Shown here piece after piece: positions 8,901 through 16,832 of a DNA stretch of 64,000 nucleotides. The stretch lies in assembly GCA_937924995.1 (NCBI GenBank), contig CALEXY010000007.1, positions 1-64,000 on the forward strand, in the 5' to 3' direction. Source of the DNA: an uncultured Candidatus Saccharibacteria bacterium (GTDB lineage: Bacteria > Patescibacteriota > Saccharimonadia > Saccharimonadales > Saccharimonadaceae). The number at the start of each line of letters is the position of its first letter. Position 1 is the first letter of the stretch. The translations under genes and the position numbers were made by a program. The notes under the pieces were generated by a model. The model was not told the DNA's origin, ran no database searches, and saw nothing but the letters and a program-made list of their open reading frames with translations.

Positions 8901-10739
8901 TTAGCTCCTAGCTTCGCGTTTGCGCTTGATTGGATCGAGTTGTCGCTTGCGGAGACGTAGACTCTTCGGAGTAACTTCGAGAAGTTCATCATCGAGTAGG
9001 AAGTCGAGACATTGCTCGAGGCTGAGATTGGTATATGGAGTAAGCTGAATTGCACCATCAGAGGCGTGGGTACGCATATTAGTAAGCTGTTTTTCACGAC
9101 AGACGTTGATATCAATATCTTCTTTCTTGTTCGAAAGACCGACGATCATACCCTGATAGACAGGAACCTGTGGCGGGATGAAGAGAATGCCACGAGCCTG
9201 CACCATATCGAGAGCATAAGCGGTAGAAGTACCAGTTTCAAAGGAAATCAAAACACCATTACGTTCTGGCTTGTACTTACCTTCGACTGGACGGTAGCCC
9301 TTCGGGATGGAAGACATAATCACGGTGCCCTTGGTATCGGTCATCAAGCTATTACGAAGACCAATTAGGGCAGCGGTAGAAATTTCATAAGTGAAACGGA
9401 CGGCACCACCAGAGGTAATTTCCTGAGCAACCAGATCTGCCTTGCGAATGCCGAGCTCTTGCGAAACCGCACCGACATATTCTGGGGTGACTTCAATTGT
9501 AAGATCTTCAAATGGTTCGCATTTTTTGCCATCAATTTCCTTATAGACCACTTCTGGACGGCCAGCTTCGAGTTCGTAACCTTCACGGCGCATAGTTTCA
9601 ATCAAAACTGAGAGGTGAAGTTCACCACGACCGGAAACTTTGTAACCGAGACCATCTTGAGCAATCTTTAAGGCGATATTAGTTTCAAGCTCCTTGTGGA
9701 GACGATCGGAAATTTGACGAGAAGTAGTAAATTCACCCTCTTGACCCTTCAAAGGGCTGGTATTTGGACCAATATAAATACTGAGAGTAGGCGGTTCAAG
9801 CTCGATAGTTGGCAGGGCTTCAGGATTATCAAAGGCAGCAATAGTATCACCGATGTTCGCACTTGGAATACCGGTGACCGCGACGATGTCACCAGCAAAA
9901 GCTTCATTAACCTCTTCCTTGCCGAGACCACGATAGACAAAGATTTTATCGACTTTACCATTTTCGGTAGTAATTTCTGGCCCGCCTTCGGTAAAGTGAG
10001 TCTTCACGATTTTAATCGATTGACCATGCTTAATATTGCCACGGAAAATTTTACCGATAGCGTATTTACCGAGATAACTATCGGAAGCTAGAGAAGCGAC
10101 AAGTAGCTGTAGGCCTTTATCGGCAGCTTCGTCAACTTTTGGCGAAGGAATATCATTAATGATTGACTCAAAAATTACATGGAGATCATCATCAAGATTT
10201 TCGGTCTTACCGGCACGACCATCACGCGCGATAGCATAATAGATTGGGTAGTTAAGCTGAGATTCTTCGGTCGCAAGTTCCAAGAAGAGGTCAGAAATTT
10301 CGTCTTTCACTTCTTCGATACGAGCGGCAGGCTTGTCGATTTTATTAATAATCACAACCGGCTTTAATTTAAGATCAAGGGCTTTCTTCAAAACGAATTT
10401 GGTCTGTGGCATCGGGCCTTCCTGGGCGTCCACCACCAAAAGTACACCGTCGGCCATATTGAGAGTACGCTCAACCTCACCAGAGAAATCGGCGTGGCCC
10501 GGGGTGTCGATGATATTAATTTTATGATCGCGGTAATAGACCGAGGTCTGCTTGGCGGTAATAGTAATACCACGTTCGTGCTCCTGGTCGCCGGAGTCCA
10601 TAATGAGGGTTTGGCTCATTTCGGCCTGGTTATCACGGAAAGTGTTAGATTGTTTCAAAAGTGCATCCACCAGCGTCGTTTTGCCGTGGTCAACGTGCGC
10701 GATGATTGCAACATTACGGATATTTTCTTTATTATTCAT
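8901..10739 (-). CDS. typA: Ribosome-associated GTPase TypA/BipA
   Basis: Translational GTPase acting on the 50S subunit and in stress. The G-domain is at the N-terminus: AHVDHGKTT (P-loop), DTPGHADF (G3), NKIDKP (G4). EF-G-like domains II, III and V follow, then the BipA-specific C-terminal domain. Length 612 aa is typical. It is the first gene of the typA-tatD-desulfurase-mnmA operon. An extended -10 (TGGTATAAT, 10765-10773) lies 25 bases upstream of the ATG, with AAGGGC as ribosome-binding site. Confidence 0.96.
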   Translation of the reverse strand: MNNKENIRNVAIIAHVDHGKTTLVDALLKQSNTFRDNQAEMSQTLIMDSGDQEHERGITITAKQTSVYYRDHKINIIDTPGHADFSGEVERTLNMADGVLLVVDAQEGPMPQTKFVLKKALDLKLKPVVIINKIDKPAARIEEVKDEISDLFLELATEESQLNYPIYYAIARDGRAGKTENLDDDLHVIFESIINDIPSPKVDEAADKGLQLLVASLASDSYLGKYAIGKIFRGNIKHGQSIKIVKTHFTEGGPEITTENGKVDKIFVYRGLGKEEVNEAFAGDIVAVTGIPSANIGDTIAAFDNPEALPTIELEPPTLSIYIGPNTSPLKGQEGEFTTSRQISDRLHKELETNIALKIAQDGLGYKVSGRGELHLSVLIETMRREGYELEAGRPEVVYKEIDGKKCEPFEDLTIEVTPEYVGAVSQELGIRKADLVAQEITSGGAVRFTYEISTAALIGLRNSLMTDTKGTVIMSSIPKGYRPVEGKYKPERNGVLISFETGTSTAYALDMVQARGILFIPPQVPVYQGMIVGLSNKKEDIDINVCREKQLTNMRTHASDGAIQLTPYTNLSLEQCLDFLLDDELLEVTPKSLRLRKRQLDPIKRKREARS

Positions 10740-10764
10740 ATTGCCCTTATTTTTTACTCTGAAT

Positions 10765-10773
10765 ATTATACCA
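10765..10773 (-). promoter_or_regulatory. Extended -10 promoter of the typA operon
   Basis: TGG-TATAAT on the minus strand, 25 bases before the typA start. No strong -35. A short leader with AAGGGC follows. Confidence 0.6.
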
Positions 10774-10781
10774 TATTTTGC

Positions 10782-10810
10782 TTGATTTTTTTAGAGGGTA
10801 GGCATATAAT
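10782..10810 (+). promoter_or_regulatory. Promoter of tRNA-Lys(UUU)
   Basis: TTGATT (10782-10787), 17-base spacer, TATAAT (10805-10810); the tRNA 5' end follows 14 bases later. It overlaps the divergent typA promoter region. Confidence 0.75.
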
Positions 10811-10823
10811 AAGAGAGTACTCT

Positions 10824-10900
10824 GGGTCGGTAGCTCAGCAGGTTAGAGCACGGGCCTTTTAAGCCCGGTGTCGAGGGTTCGAGTCCCTCCCGACTCACCA
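10824..10900 (+). tRNA. tRNA-Lys (anticodon UUU)
   Basis: Full cloverleaf: acceptor GGGTCGG/CCGACTC, D-arm AGCTC..GAGC, anticodon stem CGGGC/GCCCG with loop CTTTTAA (anticodon TTT), T-arm GAGGGTTCGAGTCCCTC and encoded CCA. Its wobble U is a substrate for the MnmA encoded nearby. Confidence 0.97.
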
Positions 10901-10912
10901 ACAGAGATTTTT

Positions 10913-10940
10913 AAAAAGAGCCTTTTGGGGCTCTTTTTTA
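10913..10940 (+). terminator. Terminator of tRNA-Lys(UUU)
   Basis: Hairpin AAGAGCC-TTTT-GGGGCTCTT followed by a T-run. Confidence 0.85.
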
Positions 10941-10971
10941 TTTTCACCTATCCCCTAGATAATTTTTAAGT

Positions 10972-11000
10972 AAAAAAATACCCGCCTTATATAAGACGGG
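10972..11000 (-). terminator. Terminator of the structured RNA (minus strand)
   Basis: On the minus strand CCCGTCTT-ATAT-AAGGCGGG is followed by TATTTTTTT. It is the second copy of a 43-base duplicated hairpin pair; the first copy lacks the U-tract. Confidence 0.85.
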
Positions 11001-11066
11001 ACCCATAGTAACTGGGATTTGAGCTCGCCTTATACAAGACGGGACCCACAGCAGGTGGGATTTGTT
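10981..11066. repeat. 43-bp tandem duplication of a double hairpin
   Basis: Two copies of a unit reading on the minus strand CAAATCCCA(n)TGGGTCCCGTCTT(n)AAGGCG. Each unit folds as two consecutive stem-loops. Differences between copies are mostly in loops, and the stems are kept by matched arms, which suggests the RNA fold matters. Confidence 0.75.
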
Positions 11067-11485
11067 GGAGGGGTATCCGCAGCCTTCTGATGTCTAGAAG
11101 ATTAGTTAAGCTGAGGCTGCAACTATGAAAATAAGTTGGGGGCCGAAAAGGTGGATGTTGCCAAAAACAAAAGAAAGTGAGTTTGCTCAATTTAAGAGAA
11201 ATAGTGACTTCGGCCCCAACATGCCGCCAAGGTGGTGAACCTTATTTCTAACTAAAAGAAATGGCAATAACTTTTAGACTAGAAAGTCTCACGACGCGAC
11301 ACGCAGCGAGGTAGTAATGGTTGGTAAAACTGCATGTTTTGTTGCTTGTTCTTTTTAGAAAATTAAGAGGGGTTTTTCAAATCCTCGCTAAGGAAGTAGC
11401 AAAAACCTTGCAGCACAAAATATAATGCGTCTTTTCGTATACCCGATACGTTTAATATACTCAATCCACAAGATATCTGTGTTGC
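10981..11485 (-). ncRNA. Candidate structured non-coding RNA, about 505 nt
   Basis: There is no convincing ORF, but one coherent transcription unit on the minus strand: promoter at 11492-11520, predicted start near 11485, terminator at 10972-11000. Pairings visible on the minus strand: a long arm GCAT...ATGC around 11328-11430; a stem of about 12 bp GTTGGGGCCGAA/TTCGGCCCCCAAC (about 11139-11223) enclosing roughly 60 nt; GCAGCCT/AGGCTGC around 11083-11125; and a 43-nt tandem duplication of two hairpins at the 3' end (10981-11066). I looked for tmRNA (tag, T-arm, CCA), RNase P (GAGGAAAGUCC, ACAGAA) and SRP (GGAAGCAGCC) signatures and found none. A divergent member of one of these remains possible. 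Confidence 0.6.
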
Positions 11486-11491
11486 ACGTTT

Positions 11492-11520
11492 ATATTAACA
11501 AAATTCCTTAAATTTTGCAA
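11492..11520 (-). promoter_or_regulatory. Promoter of the structured RNA
   Basis: On the minus strand TTGCAA (11515-11520) and TAATAT (11492-11497) are exactly 17 bases apart, just downstream of the DUF308-like gene's stop. Confidence 0.6.
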
Positions 11521-11542
11521 GCATAAGCACAATAACAGGGGT

Positions 11543-12187
11543 TTATTTCTTTTTAGAGTCGACAATTTCCGCTTCTTCGATGTCATCTGGATTGGTTTCG
11601 GATTTTTTCGAACCGGAAAATTTAGAGACTAGATTATAGCGATCGGTGAAATCTTGGACGTGCTTCTTCAGAACAATAATATTGATTAAATCCGAGAGAC
11701 CATAACCGATCATAATAAAGCCGATTAGCGACAAGGCCATAGCGGAAGCATCAAATGGATAGACGATGATAGCGACGCCGGCAGTCAAGGACAAAAGATT
11801 GGTAATAATAGAGGTGATATAAGCAGATTTAGAAACATTTTTTAATTCCATAGTATAGCCGATGCGCGAAATCGCCGAAATCACAATGACGAGACCGATA
11901 GTCATCGGAATGAGACTGAGAATGCCTGGGTAGAAGAGGAAGACGAGGCCAATGACAATAAGAAAGGCGCCGAGAAAATTACTAGAAAATAAACGGACAA
12001 AGCGCGAATAAACTCGGCTCATGATCATACTAAAACCGGCGAGCAGAAACCCGGCGGCAAGAAGTAGACGCAAGAGATTGAGGGCGAATTCCGGAAGCAA
12101 AGCGAAGAAGAGACCGAACAGCACCATTACTACGGTAGTGGAGATTGCGGTATTGAGATAAGCGTTAATTTTATCTTGAATTTTCAT
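11543..12187 (-). CDS. DUF308/HdeD-like multi-pass membrane protein
   Basis: A 214-aa protein with about six hydrophobic helices grouped as three hairpins (residues about 15-60, 68-108, 120-175). This is the triplicated-hairpin look of the DUF308/HdeD family, whose role is general stress or acid resistance in some bacteria but unknown here. The C-terminal 40 residues are cytoplasmic, charged and low-complexity. It lies alone between the kinase gene's terminator and the structured RNA. Family assignment is by hydrophobic pattern and a few GYG/GL-rich motifs, so it is tentative. Confidence 0.7.
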   Translation of the reverse strand: MKIQDKINAYLNTAISTTVVMVLFGLFFALLPEFALNLLRLLLAAGFLLAGFSMIMSRVYSRFVRLFSSNFLGAFLIVIGLVFLFYPGILSLIPMTIGLVIVISAISRIGYTMELKNVSKSAYITSIITNLLSLTAGVAIIVYPFDASAMALSLIGFIMIGYGLSDLINIIVLKKHVQDFTDRYNLVSKFSGSKKSETNPDDIEEAEIVDSKKK

Positions 12188-12251
12188 GTTAACTCCAGTG
12201 CGATTTAATTACTTATATTGTAGCATATTTAGGGCATAAGAATTTTAGTGT

Positions 12252-12283
12252 AAAAAAAGAACCCCGAAATTCGGGGTCTTTTG
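12252..12283 (-). terminator. Terminator of the P-loop kinase gene
   Basis: Hairpin GACCCCGAATTTCGGGGTT followed on the minus strand by a U-rich run. Confidence 0.8.
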
Positions 12284-12332
12284 CATCAAAGATGCAAGAT
12301 AAAGAACAAAACTAGTTTGCGGCCTGTCACGA

Positions 12333-12887
12333 TTACGCGAGAGCCTTTTTCGGTTCCCTTGCGGCTTTAATTGCCATGCTGACGCTATAATACACTGAAT
12401 TTAGCATTTCGGCAGGTGAAAGATTATCCGTGACAATATACTCTGGCACCACCATAGTGTTAACCGACTCCATGAACTGATTACAGAAGCCATCAAAGGT
12501 CAGATTATCACTATGCAAGATGGATTTTTCGAACTTGGTACAATCCATCCCAGCATTAATCGCGGTCTTAGCCCGAGAAACCAAGGTCATGGCACTACCT
12601 GCATGCAAATAAAAGGACGCCGTAGGTCTAGGCAGCATGGCCTGATATTCCTTTAGCACCGACTTGGGAACATAGGTAGAACGTGCATACTCTTTTGCCA
12701 ATTCATAATACGGCTTAAAAGAGTCTAGGATCACATTTCCGCAATTTCCGCTTCTCAGAACATAAAGGTCTTCCTTCGTCAAACTATGACCATCCATGAT
12801 TTTCCATCCTGCCCCCAAACGAGACTTTAATCCTTTTGCCAAAGTGCTTTTTCCTACATACGGTAGGCCCTCAATATAAACCAACAT
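12333..12887 (-). CDS. Small P-loop nucleoside/nucleotide kinase-like protein
   Basis: A 184-aa protein beginning MLVYIEGLPYVGKST, a Walker A directly at the N-terminus as in deoxynucleoside and thymidylate kinases. The Asp in the VILDSFKPYYE stretch could be the catalytic base; SRAKTAI resembles the start of a lid region but is not diagnostic. Exact substrate unknown. I choose the ATG at 12887 over one seven codons upstream because AGGAGGGGGAA lies directly before it. It could be a nucleoside salvage kinase, which would fit a nucleotide auxotroph; that is inference. Confidence 0.7.
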   Translation of the reverse strand: MLVYIEGLPYVGKSTLAKGLKSRLGAGWKIMDGHSLTKEDLYVLRSGNCGNVILDSFKPYYELAKEYARSTYVPKSVLKEYQAMLPRPTASFYLHAGSAMTLVSRAKTAINAGMDCTKFEKSILHSDNLTFDGFCNQFMESVNTMVVPEYIVTDNLSPAEMLNSVYYSVSMAIKAAREPKKALA

Positions 12888-12965
12888 AACTTCCCCCTCC
12901 TGTTTCATTTTTTGAGTAATAAAAAACTAGTTACAACATATATTATAACACAAAATGTCAAGAAA

Positions 12966-12991
12966 CACAAAAAAACAGGCCTTAGCCTGAA
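12966..12991 (-). terminator. Terminator of tRNA-Val
   Basis: Minus-strand hairpin CAGGC-TAAG-GCCTG followed by a run of T, just after the encoded CCA. Confidence 0.8.
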
Positions 12992-12995
12992 TTAC

Positions 12996-13072
12996 TGGTG
13001 GACGATAGAGGATTTGAACCTCTGACCTCGTCTACGTCAAAGACGCGCTCTAGCCAACTGAGCTAATCGTCC
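12996..13072 (-). tRNA. tRNA-Val (anticodon GAC)
   Basis: Acceptor GGACGAT/ATCGTCC, D-arm, anticodon stem CGTCT/AGACG with loop TTGACGT (anticodon GAC), T-arm with GGTTCAAATCC, encoded CCA. Confidence 0.97.
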
Positions 13073-13081
13073 AGCAAATTT

Positions 13082-13110
13082 ATTATATGATATTTGAGCG
13101 AAGATTTCAA
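13082..13110 (-). promoter_or_regulatory. Promoter of tRNA-Val
   Basis: Minus strand TTGAAA (13105-13110), 17-base spacer, TATAAT (13082-13087), about 10 bases before the tRNA. Confidence 0.75.
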
Positions 13111-13128
13111 CCATAATTTAATTTTAAA

Positions 13129-13154
13129 AAAAGACCCCCATGAGGAGGTCTTTT
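13129..13154 (-). terminator. Terminator of the surface-protein cluster
   Basis: Minus-strand hairpin AAAAGACCTCCTC-ATGG-GGGTCTTTT with U-tract just after the last gene of the cluster (13165). Confidence 0.8.
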
Positions 13155-13164
13155 AGAATCAATC

Positions 13165-14136
13165 TTAGCGGCGATAGCCGGATTTCTTACCTTTCTTGAG
13201 GAAGACGACGGCGAGGAGAGAGAGGAAGGCGAAGACGGCAATGCCGGAAGCGAGGAAGTCTGAGGATGAAAGATTCATACCTGCGAAGACGGATCCACCA
13301 GTGTTAGGTACAGCTGGGGTTTTCTTCCCACCATTCTTACCTGGAGTAGCTGGTTTATCTTCTGGCTTAGCTGGTTCATCCTTGCCGGTGAACTTGAAGT
13401 TTGCAAGTTCTGGTTTTTCAAGGTCATCACCCGCACCGTTTAAGGCTACGACTTCGAGCGTGTAATCACCCTTGTCTAATTTATTATTAATTTCTTCTGA
13501 GTTGAGTTCGATGGTACCACCGTTAGTCATTGCGACTGGATCAGTGATTTCGATTTCCTTATCACCAACTTTGTGGCCAGATTTATCTTTCAAGGTGACC
13601 TTAACTTTAGCGACACCGCCAGCGTGGGCAATACGAAAACCAGTGTAACCACGTGGGTTAGTCTGAGTCTTCTCGACTGCTACTGGAACATAGTTAAATT
13701 CTACAGTATCAGCAGTCTCAGCTTTGCCGTCGACGGTGACTTTAATGGAGACCTTACCGAAGACACCATTAGTGAGCTGTTGCATATCGAGAGGGATTTT
13801 CTTCGAACCGCTATTAGCTGCACCAGCATTACTTACGTCAACAGTTTCGTTAGCGATAGTGGTGGTAGTACCGTCTTTGTCGGTGAGTTTGATTTCGTAT
13901 TCAATAGTTTTTGACTTGGTGAAATCAATATTGAGTGGTACTTGATTTTCAAGCACCTTGCTATCTGAGGTAGGAGACTTGATAGCAACTGATTGACCGT
14001 TTGGAAGAACGGTGACCTGGACGGTTACTTCAGAAGAAGTAGCTTCCTGGGCGTAAGTTTGATTAGTGAGCGCCAGGCCGCCGAGTAGGGTCAAGCCTGC
14101 TATTCCTAATGCGCCGATGATTGATTTTTTATTCAT
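13165..14136 (-). CDS. Secreted surface protein with sortase-type C-terminus
   Basis: A 323-aa exported protein. Residues 1-29 form a signal peptide with cleavage near TYAQEA. The middle is beta-rich and Thr/Val/Lys-rich, resembling tandem Ig-like folds, one around PRGYTGFRIAHAGG. A Pro/Lys linker (about 255-275) leads to VPNTGG, then a hydrophobic helix and the basic tail KKGKKSGYRR: the standard sortase cell-wall sorting layout with VPNTG in place of LPxTG. No sortase gene is in the window. It is last in a same-strand cluster with two DUF916-like proteins and two small secreted proteins, so it is probably part of one surface complex. Confidence 0.85.
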   Translation of the reverse strand: MNKKSIIGALGIAGLTLLGGLALTNQTYAQEATSSEVTVQVTVLPNGQSVAIKSPTSDSKVLENQVPLNIDFTKSKTIEYEIKLTDKDGTTTTIANETVDVSNAGAANSGSKKIPLDMQQLTNGVFGKVSIKVTVDGKAETADTVEFNYVPVAVEKTQTNPRGYTGFRIAHAGGVAKVKVTLKDKSGHKVGDKEIEITDPVAMTNGGTIELNSEEINNKLDKGDYTLEVVALNGAGDDLEKPELANFKFTGKDEPAKPEDKPATPGKNGGKKTPAVPNTGGSVFAGMNLSSSDFLASGIAVFAFLSLLAVVFLKKGKKSGYRR

Positions 14137-14176
14137 TTTTCGCCTTCATTATTTTTATTTTTATCTGTGCCAGGGT

Positions 14177-15145
14177 CTAAATAATTAACTTAGACTTCTG
14201 AGCACGACGCTTTCTAAGTACGATGATAAACCATACCACAGCCGTTGTCAATAGCATAAACAGAATAATTAGAACAAAGATAGGTACAATCAAGACAATC
14301 TTGGTAGATTTTTCTTCTTTACCACCAGCCGAGATAGTGGAAGTAATGCGATAGATACCGAAGGCTGGACTATCCTTCCATTCGAGATCAACATCACGGG
14401 TGGTATCTGGTAAGACATCGAAGCCCTTGGTATCTTCAAAGATAGAACCGCCGAAAAGCTTTTCTACTTTCATGCTGACAGTGGCACGAAAGTCGGTATT
14501 ACCGGTATTTTCGACCGTAGCAGAGGTGCGAATATTGCCAGAAACACGGAAACCGTCGAGATGGTATTTGGTGATTTTGGCTTCTTCCCTGGTTTCACCC
14601 TCGGTTTTACCATAGAGAGTCAAGCCAACGCGGGAAACCGTTTTAATACCAGTAGAATTGAGGTCGTCTTTTGGAATAGCCTCAGCGAAGATGACAGCGT
14701 ATTGACCACCAGCTGGGACATCTTGAGGTACGGTGACGCGATATTTCACGACCTTGGTTTCATTTGGCTGAACTGAATAAGTAACATCGGAGACATATTT
14801 ACCGGAAGCATCTTCAAAAGTAGTCCAACGAGTAATCTGAGTACGTGAACTTTCTTTCGAGAAATTTAGTTCATATTTTTCATTGGAAACGGAATATGGG
14901 GTAGCATAAACCTTAAAATCAAAAGGATCAGTACCAATATTAGATACATTAAAGGTGAAGTCGGAGACATCGCCACCCTTGAGATAGACGGTGTTTTTGA
15001 CTGGGGAAATTTGGATTTGGACTTTTGGTTTTTCGGCTGGTTTTTCGTCGGCATAAGTAGCAGCGGTTTTCGCTAAACCGAAGAAACCGGAGAGACCTAG
15101 CCCAAAGAGGGCTAGAGTCAAGATACGTTTAGAATTATTTTTCAT
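14177..15145 (-). CDS. DUF916/WxLIP-like secreted membrane-anchored protein
   Basis: A 322-aa protein with a signal peptide (cleavage near TYADEK), an Ig-like domain opening with VQIQISPVKNTVYLKGGD and FTFNVSNIGTDPFDFKVYA, a second beta domain around TRVGLTLYGKTEG, a C-terminal transmembrane helix (about 285-310) and a basic tail. The pattern of a pseudo-Ig domain with PxDFxVYxxPY followed by VPAGGQYA matches DUF916 (WxL-interacting protein) architecture. It is a paralogue of the adjacent upstream gene. I start at ATG 15145, with AAAGGAG six bases upstream. The likely role is binding partner or anchor for the small secreted proteins of the cluster (inference). Confidence 0.8.
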   Translation of the reverse strand: MKNNSKRILTLALFGLGLSGFFGLAKTAATYADEKPAEKPKVQIQISPVKNTVYLKGGDVSDFTFNVSNIGTDPFDFKVYATPYSVSNEKYELNFSKESSRTQITRWTTFEDASGKYVSDVTYSVQPNETKVVKYRVTVPQDVPAGGQYAVIFAEAIPKDDLNSTGIKTVSRVGLTLYGKTEGETREEAKITKYHLDGFRVSGNIRTSATVENTGNTDFRATVSMKVEKLFGGSIFEDTKGFDVLPDTTRDVDLEWKDSPAFGIYRITSTISAGGKEEKSTKIVLIVPIFVLIILFMLLTTAVVWFIIVLRKRRAQKSKLII

Positions 15146-15156
15146 CAAATACTCCT

Positions 15157-16113
15157 TTAGAAATCAGATTCGACGCGAGGTGCGGACTTGGTATTAGATT
15201 TTTTATTCTCATATTTCTTGGAAACGAGCCAGAAGATAACTGAGAGGATAAAGAGAACGAGTAGCACGATAAGCCAGATAGGGCAAAGAATCACGAGCTT
15301 ACGGGAAGTATTGTGGGCGCTGCCGAAGGTAATGTCTTGCTCGACCCAGAAGATACCGATACCTGGAGATTTTTCCCAAGTTTCCTTGCTGAGACGCTTA
15401 GTATTAGGGAGAGTGGTGCGGTAAGTAGGGTTTTCTTCGTTAGTATAGACCTCTTCCTTAGAGAAGAATGGGAAGACACGAAGAACGTATTTGACATCCT
15501 CGTCGGTGTTACCACAGTTTTCGACACGAGAGGTGCCAGAAATTGGTGGGTTGAAGAGGATAAATGGAAGATTATTTTCCAAAATCTTAGTACAGTGGTT
15601 AATCTTACCATCAATATGAGAGTAAATTAACATACCGATACGGGTGACTTCGCGAATGGTATTAGATGAATTTTCACTGGAGGCGTTCTCCACCATAATA
15701 GAGGCATATTGGCCACCACCTGGAGCATTTTGTGGAACCTTTACGGTATATTCAATGGTAGTTTCCGAATTTGGATCGAGATGGCCAGTGGTAGTATTAA
15801 AAGTAAACCAGTTAGAAATCTTGGTGTAATCCGACGACGCATCGAAAGTTGGGTCGTAGTTTTCGTTACTAACTGAGTATGGTGCAGCATAGACCTTAAA
15901 ATCAAAGGCGTTAGTACCGATATTCTGGACACGGAATGTACCCTGTTTAGTCTCACCTGGCTTCAAAGTGCCAAGCTGCTGAGACGCAGGCGAGACCTGC
16001 ATGTGATTGGCTAGACGTTCGGTACCATTATCTGCGTGGACTGGGCGGACGATGCCGAAGAAGAGCGGCAAAGCAACTGCCATACCGAAAATTAGACCTT
16101 TAAGTTTTTTCAT
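15157..16113 (-). CDS. DUF916/WxLIP-like secreted membrane-anchored protein (paralogue)
   Basis: A 318-aa protein with signal peptide (cleavage near VHADNG), then MQVSPASQQLGTLKPGE and FRVQNIGTNAFDFKVYAAPY, closely parallel to the next gene downstream (NIGTxxFDFKVYAxPYSVSNE shared). NAPGGGQYAS and EVTRIGMLIYS also align. A transmembrane helix near 280-300 and a basic tail end the protein. Two cysteines in the second domain could form a disulfide, and a further cysteine lies in the membrane segment. SD AGGAGG precedes the ATG; the stop is 12 bases before the next start. The two genes look like a local tandem duplication that diverged. Confidence 0.8.
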   Translation of the reverse strand: MKKLKGLIFGMAVALPLFFGIVRPVHADNGTERLANHMQVSPASQQLGTLKPGETKQGTFRVQNIGTNAFDFKVYAAPYSVSNENYDPTFDASSDYTKISNWFTFNTTTGHLDPNSETTIEYTVKVPQNAPGGGQYASIMVENASSENSSNTIREVTRIGMLIYSHIDGKINHCTKILENNLPFILFNPPISGTSRVENCGNTDEDVKYVLRVFPFFSKEEVYTNEENPTYRTTLPNTKRLSKETWEKSPGIGIFWVEQDITFGSAHNTSRKLVILCPIWLIVLLVLFILSVIFWLVSKKYENKKSNTKSAPRVESDF

Positions 16114-16177
16114 TTACCTCCTAGTTATATGCTATTTATTATACACGAGCAAAAGCGTAATTCAATGAAAAATTAGC

Positions 16178-16726
16178 TTAAGTGCCCGGATTTTCTGAAA
16201 CGGTGAGAACCACCACATCACTGTAATTACCTGGAATTTGAGTGCCAGTAGCAGCGACATGATAATTTATGTTAGTAGTTTCATCAATCACTTGCTTAGA
16301 CGCGTTAAGATTCTTGTGGATTGAAGCATCAGTAGCGGTAATTGCCTTATGAGAAATACTACCCACGGAATAATTCCAGCCAGCCTGAGTACCATCGAGA
16401 TTGCCAGCCAGGGCCGGAATAACACTAGTCGCGGTAGTATCATGAACAAGATTAATATTAGAATCCTTATCACGAATATTAATATTGTAACCAGTGACAC
16501 TGTTCGTCTTCACGCGAATGGTATTAGTAAGATTCTTAACCTGACCTGGGTTAATCGTATCTGCTACTATGCTAGCACCAGACGTGATATTAAGAAAAGA
16601 AGCGATGGTGACATTCACATCCAGGCTGTTCTTCTTTTCGATAGCAAAAGTGCTAAGTGGTAAGGCCATAAGACCACAGGCAGAAGCGACCCCAAGAACG
16701 CCTACTACCTTCCCAATATGTTTCAT
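16178..16726 (-). CDS. Small secreted beta-rich surface protein (WxL-like)
   Basis: A 182-aa exported protein: signal peptide with cleavage near TFAIEK, then a Thr/Val/Asn-rich beta domain ending GNYSDVVVLTVSENPGT. It parallels the upstream gene (signal peptide ending STFA/ATFA, VNVTIASF/VKVTVQEG, GTYEDVIVYTV/GNYSDVVVLTV), so the two are paralogues. Size and the strand-rich C-terminal repeat fit small WxL-domain or coat/pilin-like proteins, but no classical WxL pair is visible. It has its own near-consensus promoter (16753-16781), suggesting high expression. Confidence 0.75.
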   Translation of the reverse strand: MKHIGKVVGVLGVASACGLMALPLSTFAIEKKNSLDVNVTIASFLNITSGASIVADTINPGQVKNLTNTIRVKTNSVTGYNINIRDKDSNINLVHDTTATSVIPALAGNLDGTQAGWNYSVGSISHKAITATDASIHKNLNASKQVIDETTNINYHVAATGTQIPGNYSDVVVLTVSENPGT

Positions 16727-16752
16727 ATTTTTTCCTCTACTTATTTGTATCT

Positions 16753-16781
16753 AGTATAGTTTAGCATTACCAGAATGTCAA
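16753..16781 (-). promoter_or_regulatory. Strong promoter of the surface-protein gene at 16726
   Basis: Minus strand TTGACA (16776-16781), 17-base spacer, TATACT (16753-16758), then GAGG ribosome-binding site before the ATG. It is among the best -35/-10 pairs in the window. Confidence 0.85.
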
Positions 16782-16786
16782 ATAAA

Positions 16787-16812
16787 AATCAGCTCCTTTT
16801 CAGGAGCTGATT
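16787..16812 (-). terminator. Terminator of the first secreted-protein gene
   Basis: Minus-strand hairpin AATCAGCTCC-TGAA-AAGGAGCTGATT with U-rich tail. It separates 16833-17375 from the rest of the cluster, giving that gene its own mRNA. Confidence 0.85.
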
Positions 16813-16832
16813 CATCAGTCAATACAGGGAAA

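Noticed and set aside
9012..9368. 118-aa plus-strand ORF and other long antisense frames
   Set aside because: Antisense shadow of typA; a conserved gene on the other strand explains the open frame. The same holds for many similar frames.
10981..11485. tmRNA, RNase P RNA or SRP RNA
   Set aside because: None of the diagnostic blocks (GGTTCGA T-arm with CCA, GAGGAAAGUCC/ACAGAA, GGAAGCAGCC) is visible on either strand. One hairpin near 11360-11410 has GGAAG-AGC features faintly like SRP, but its symmetric loop does not match.
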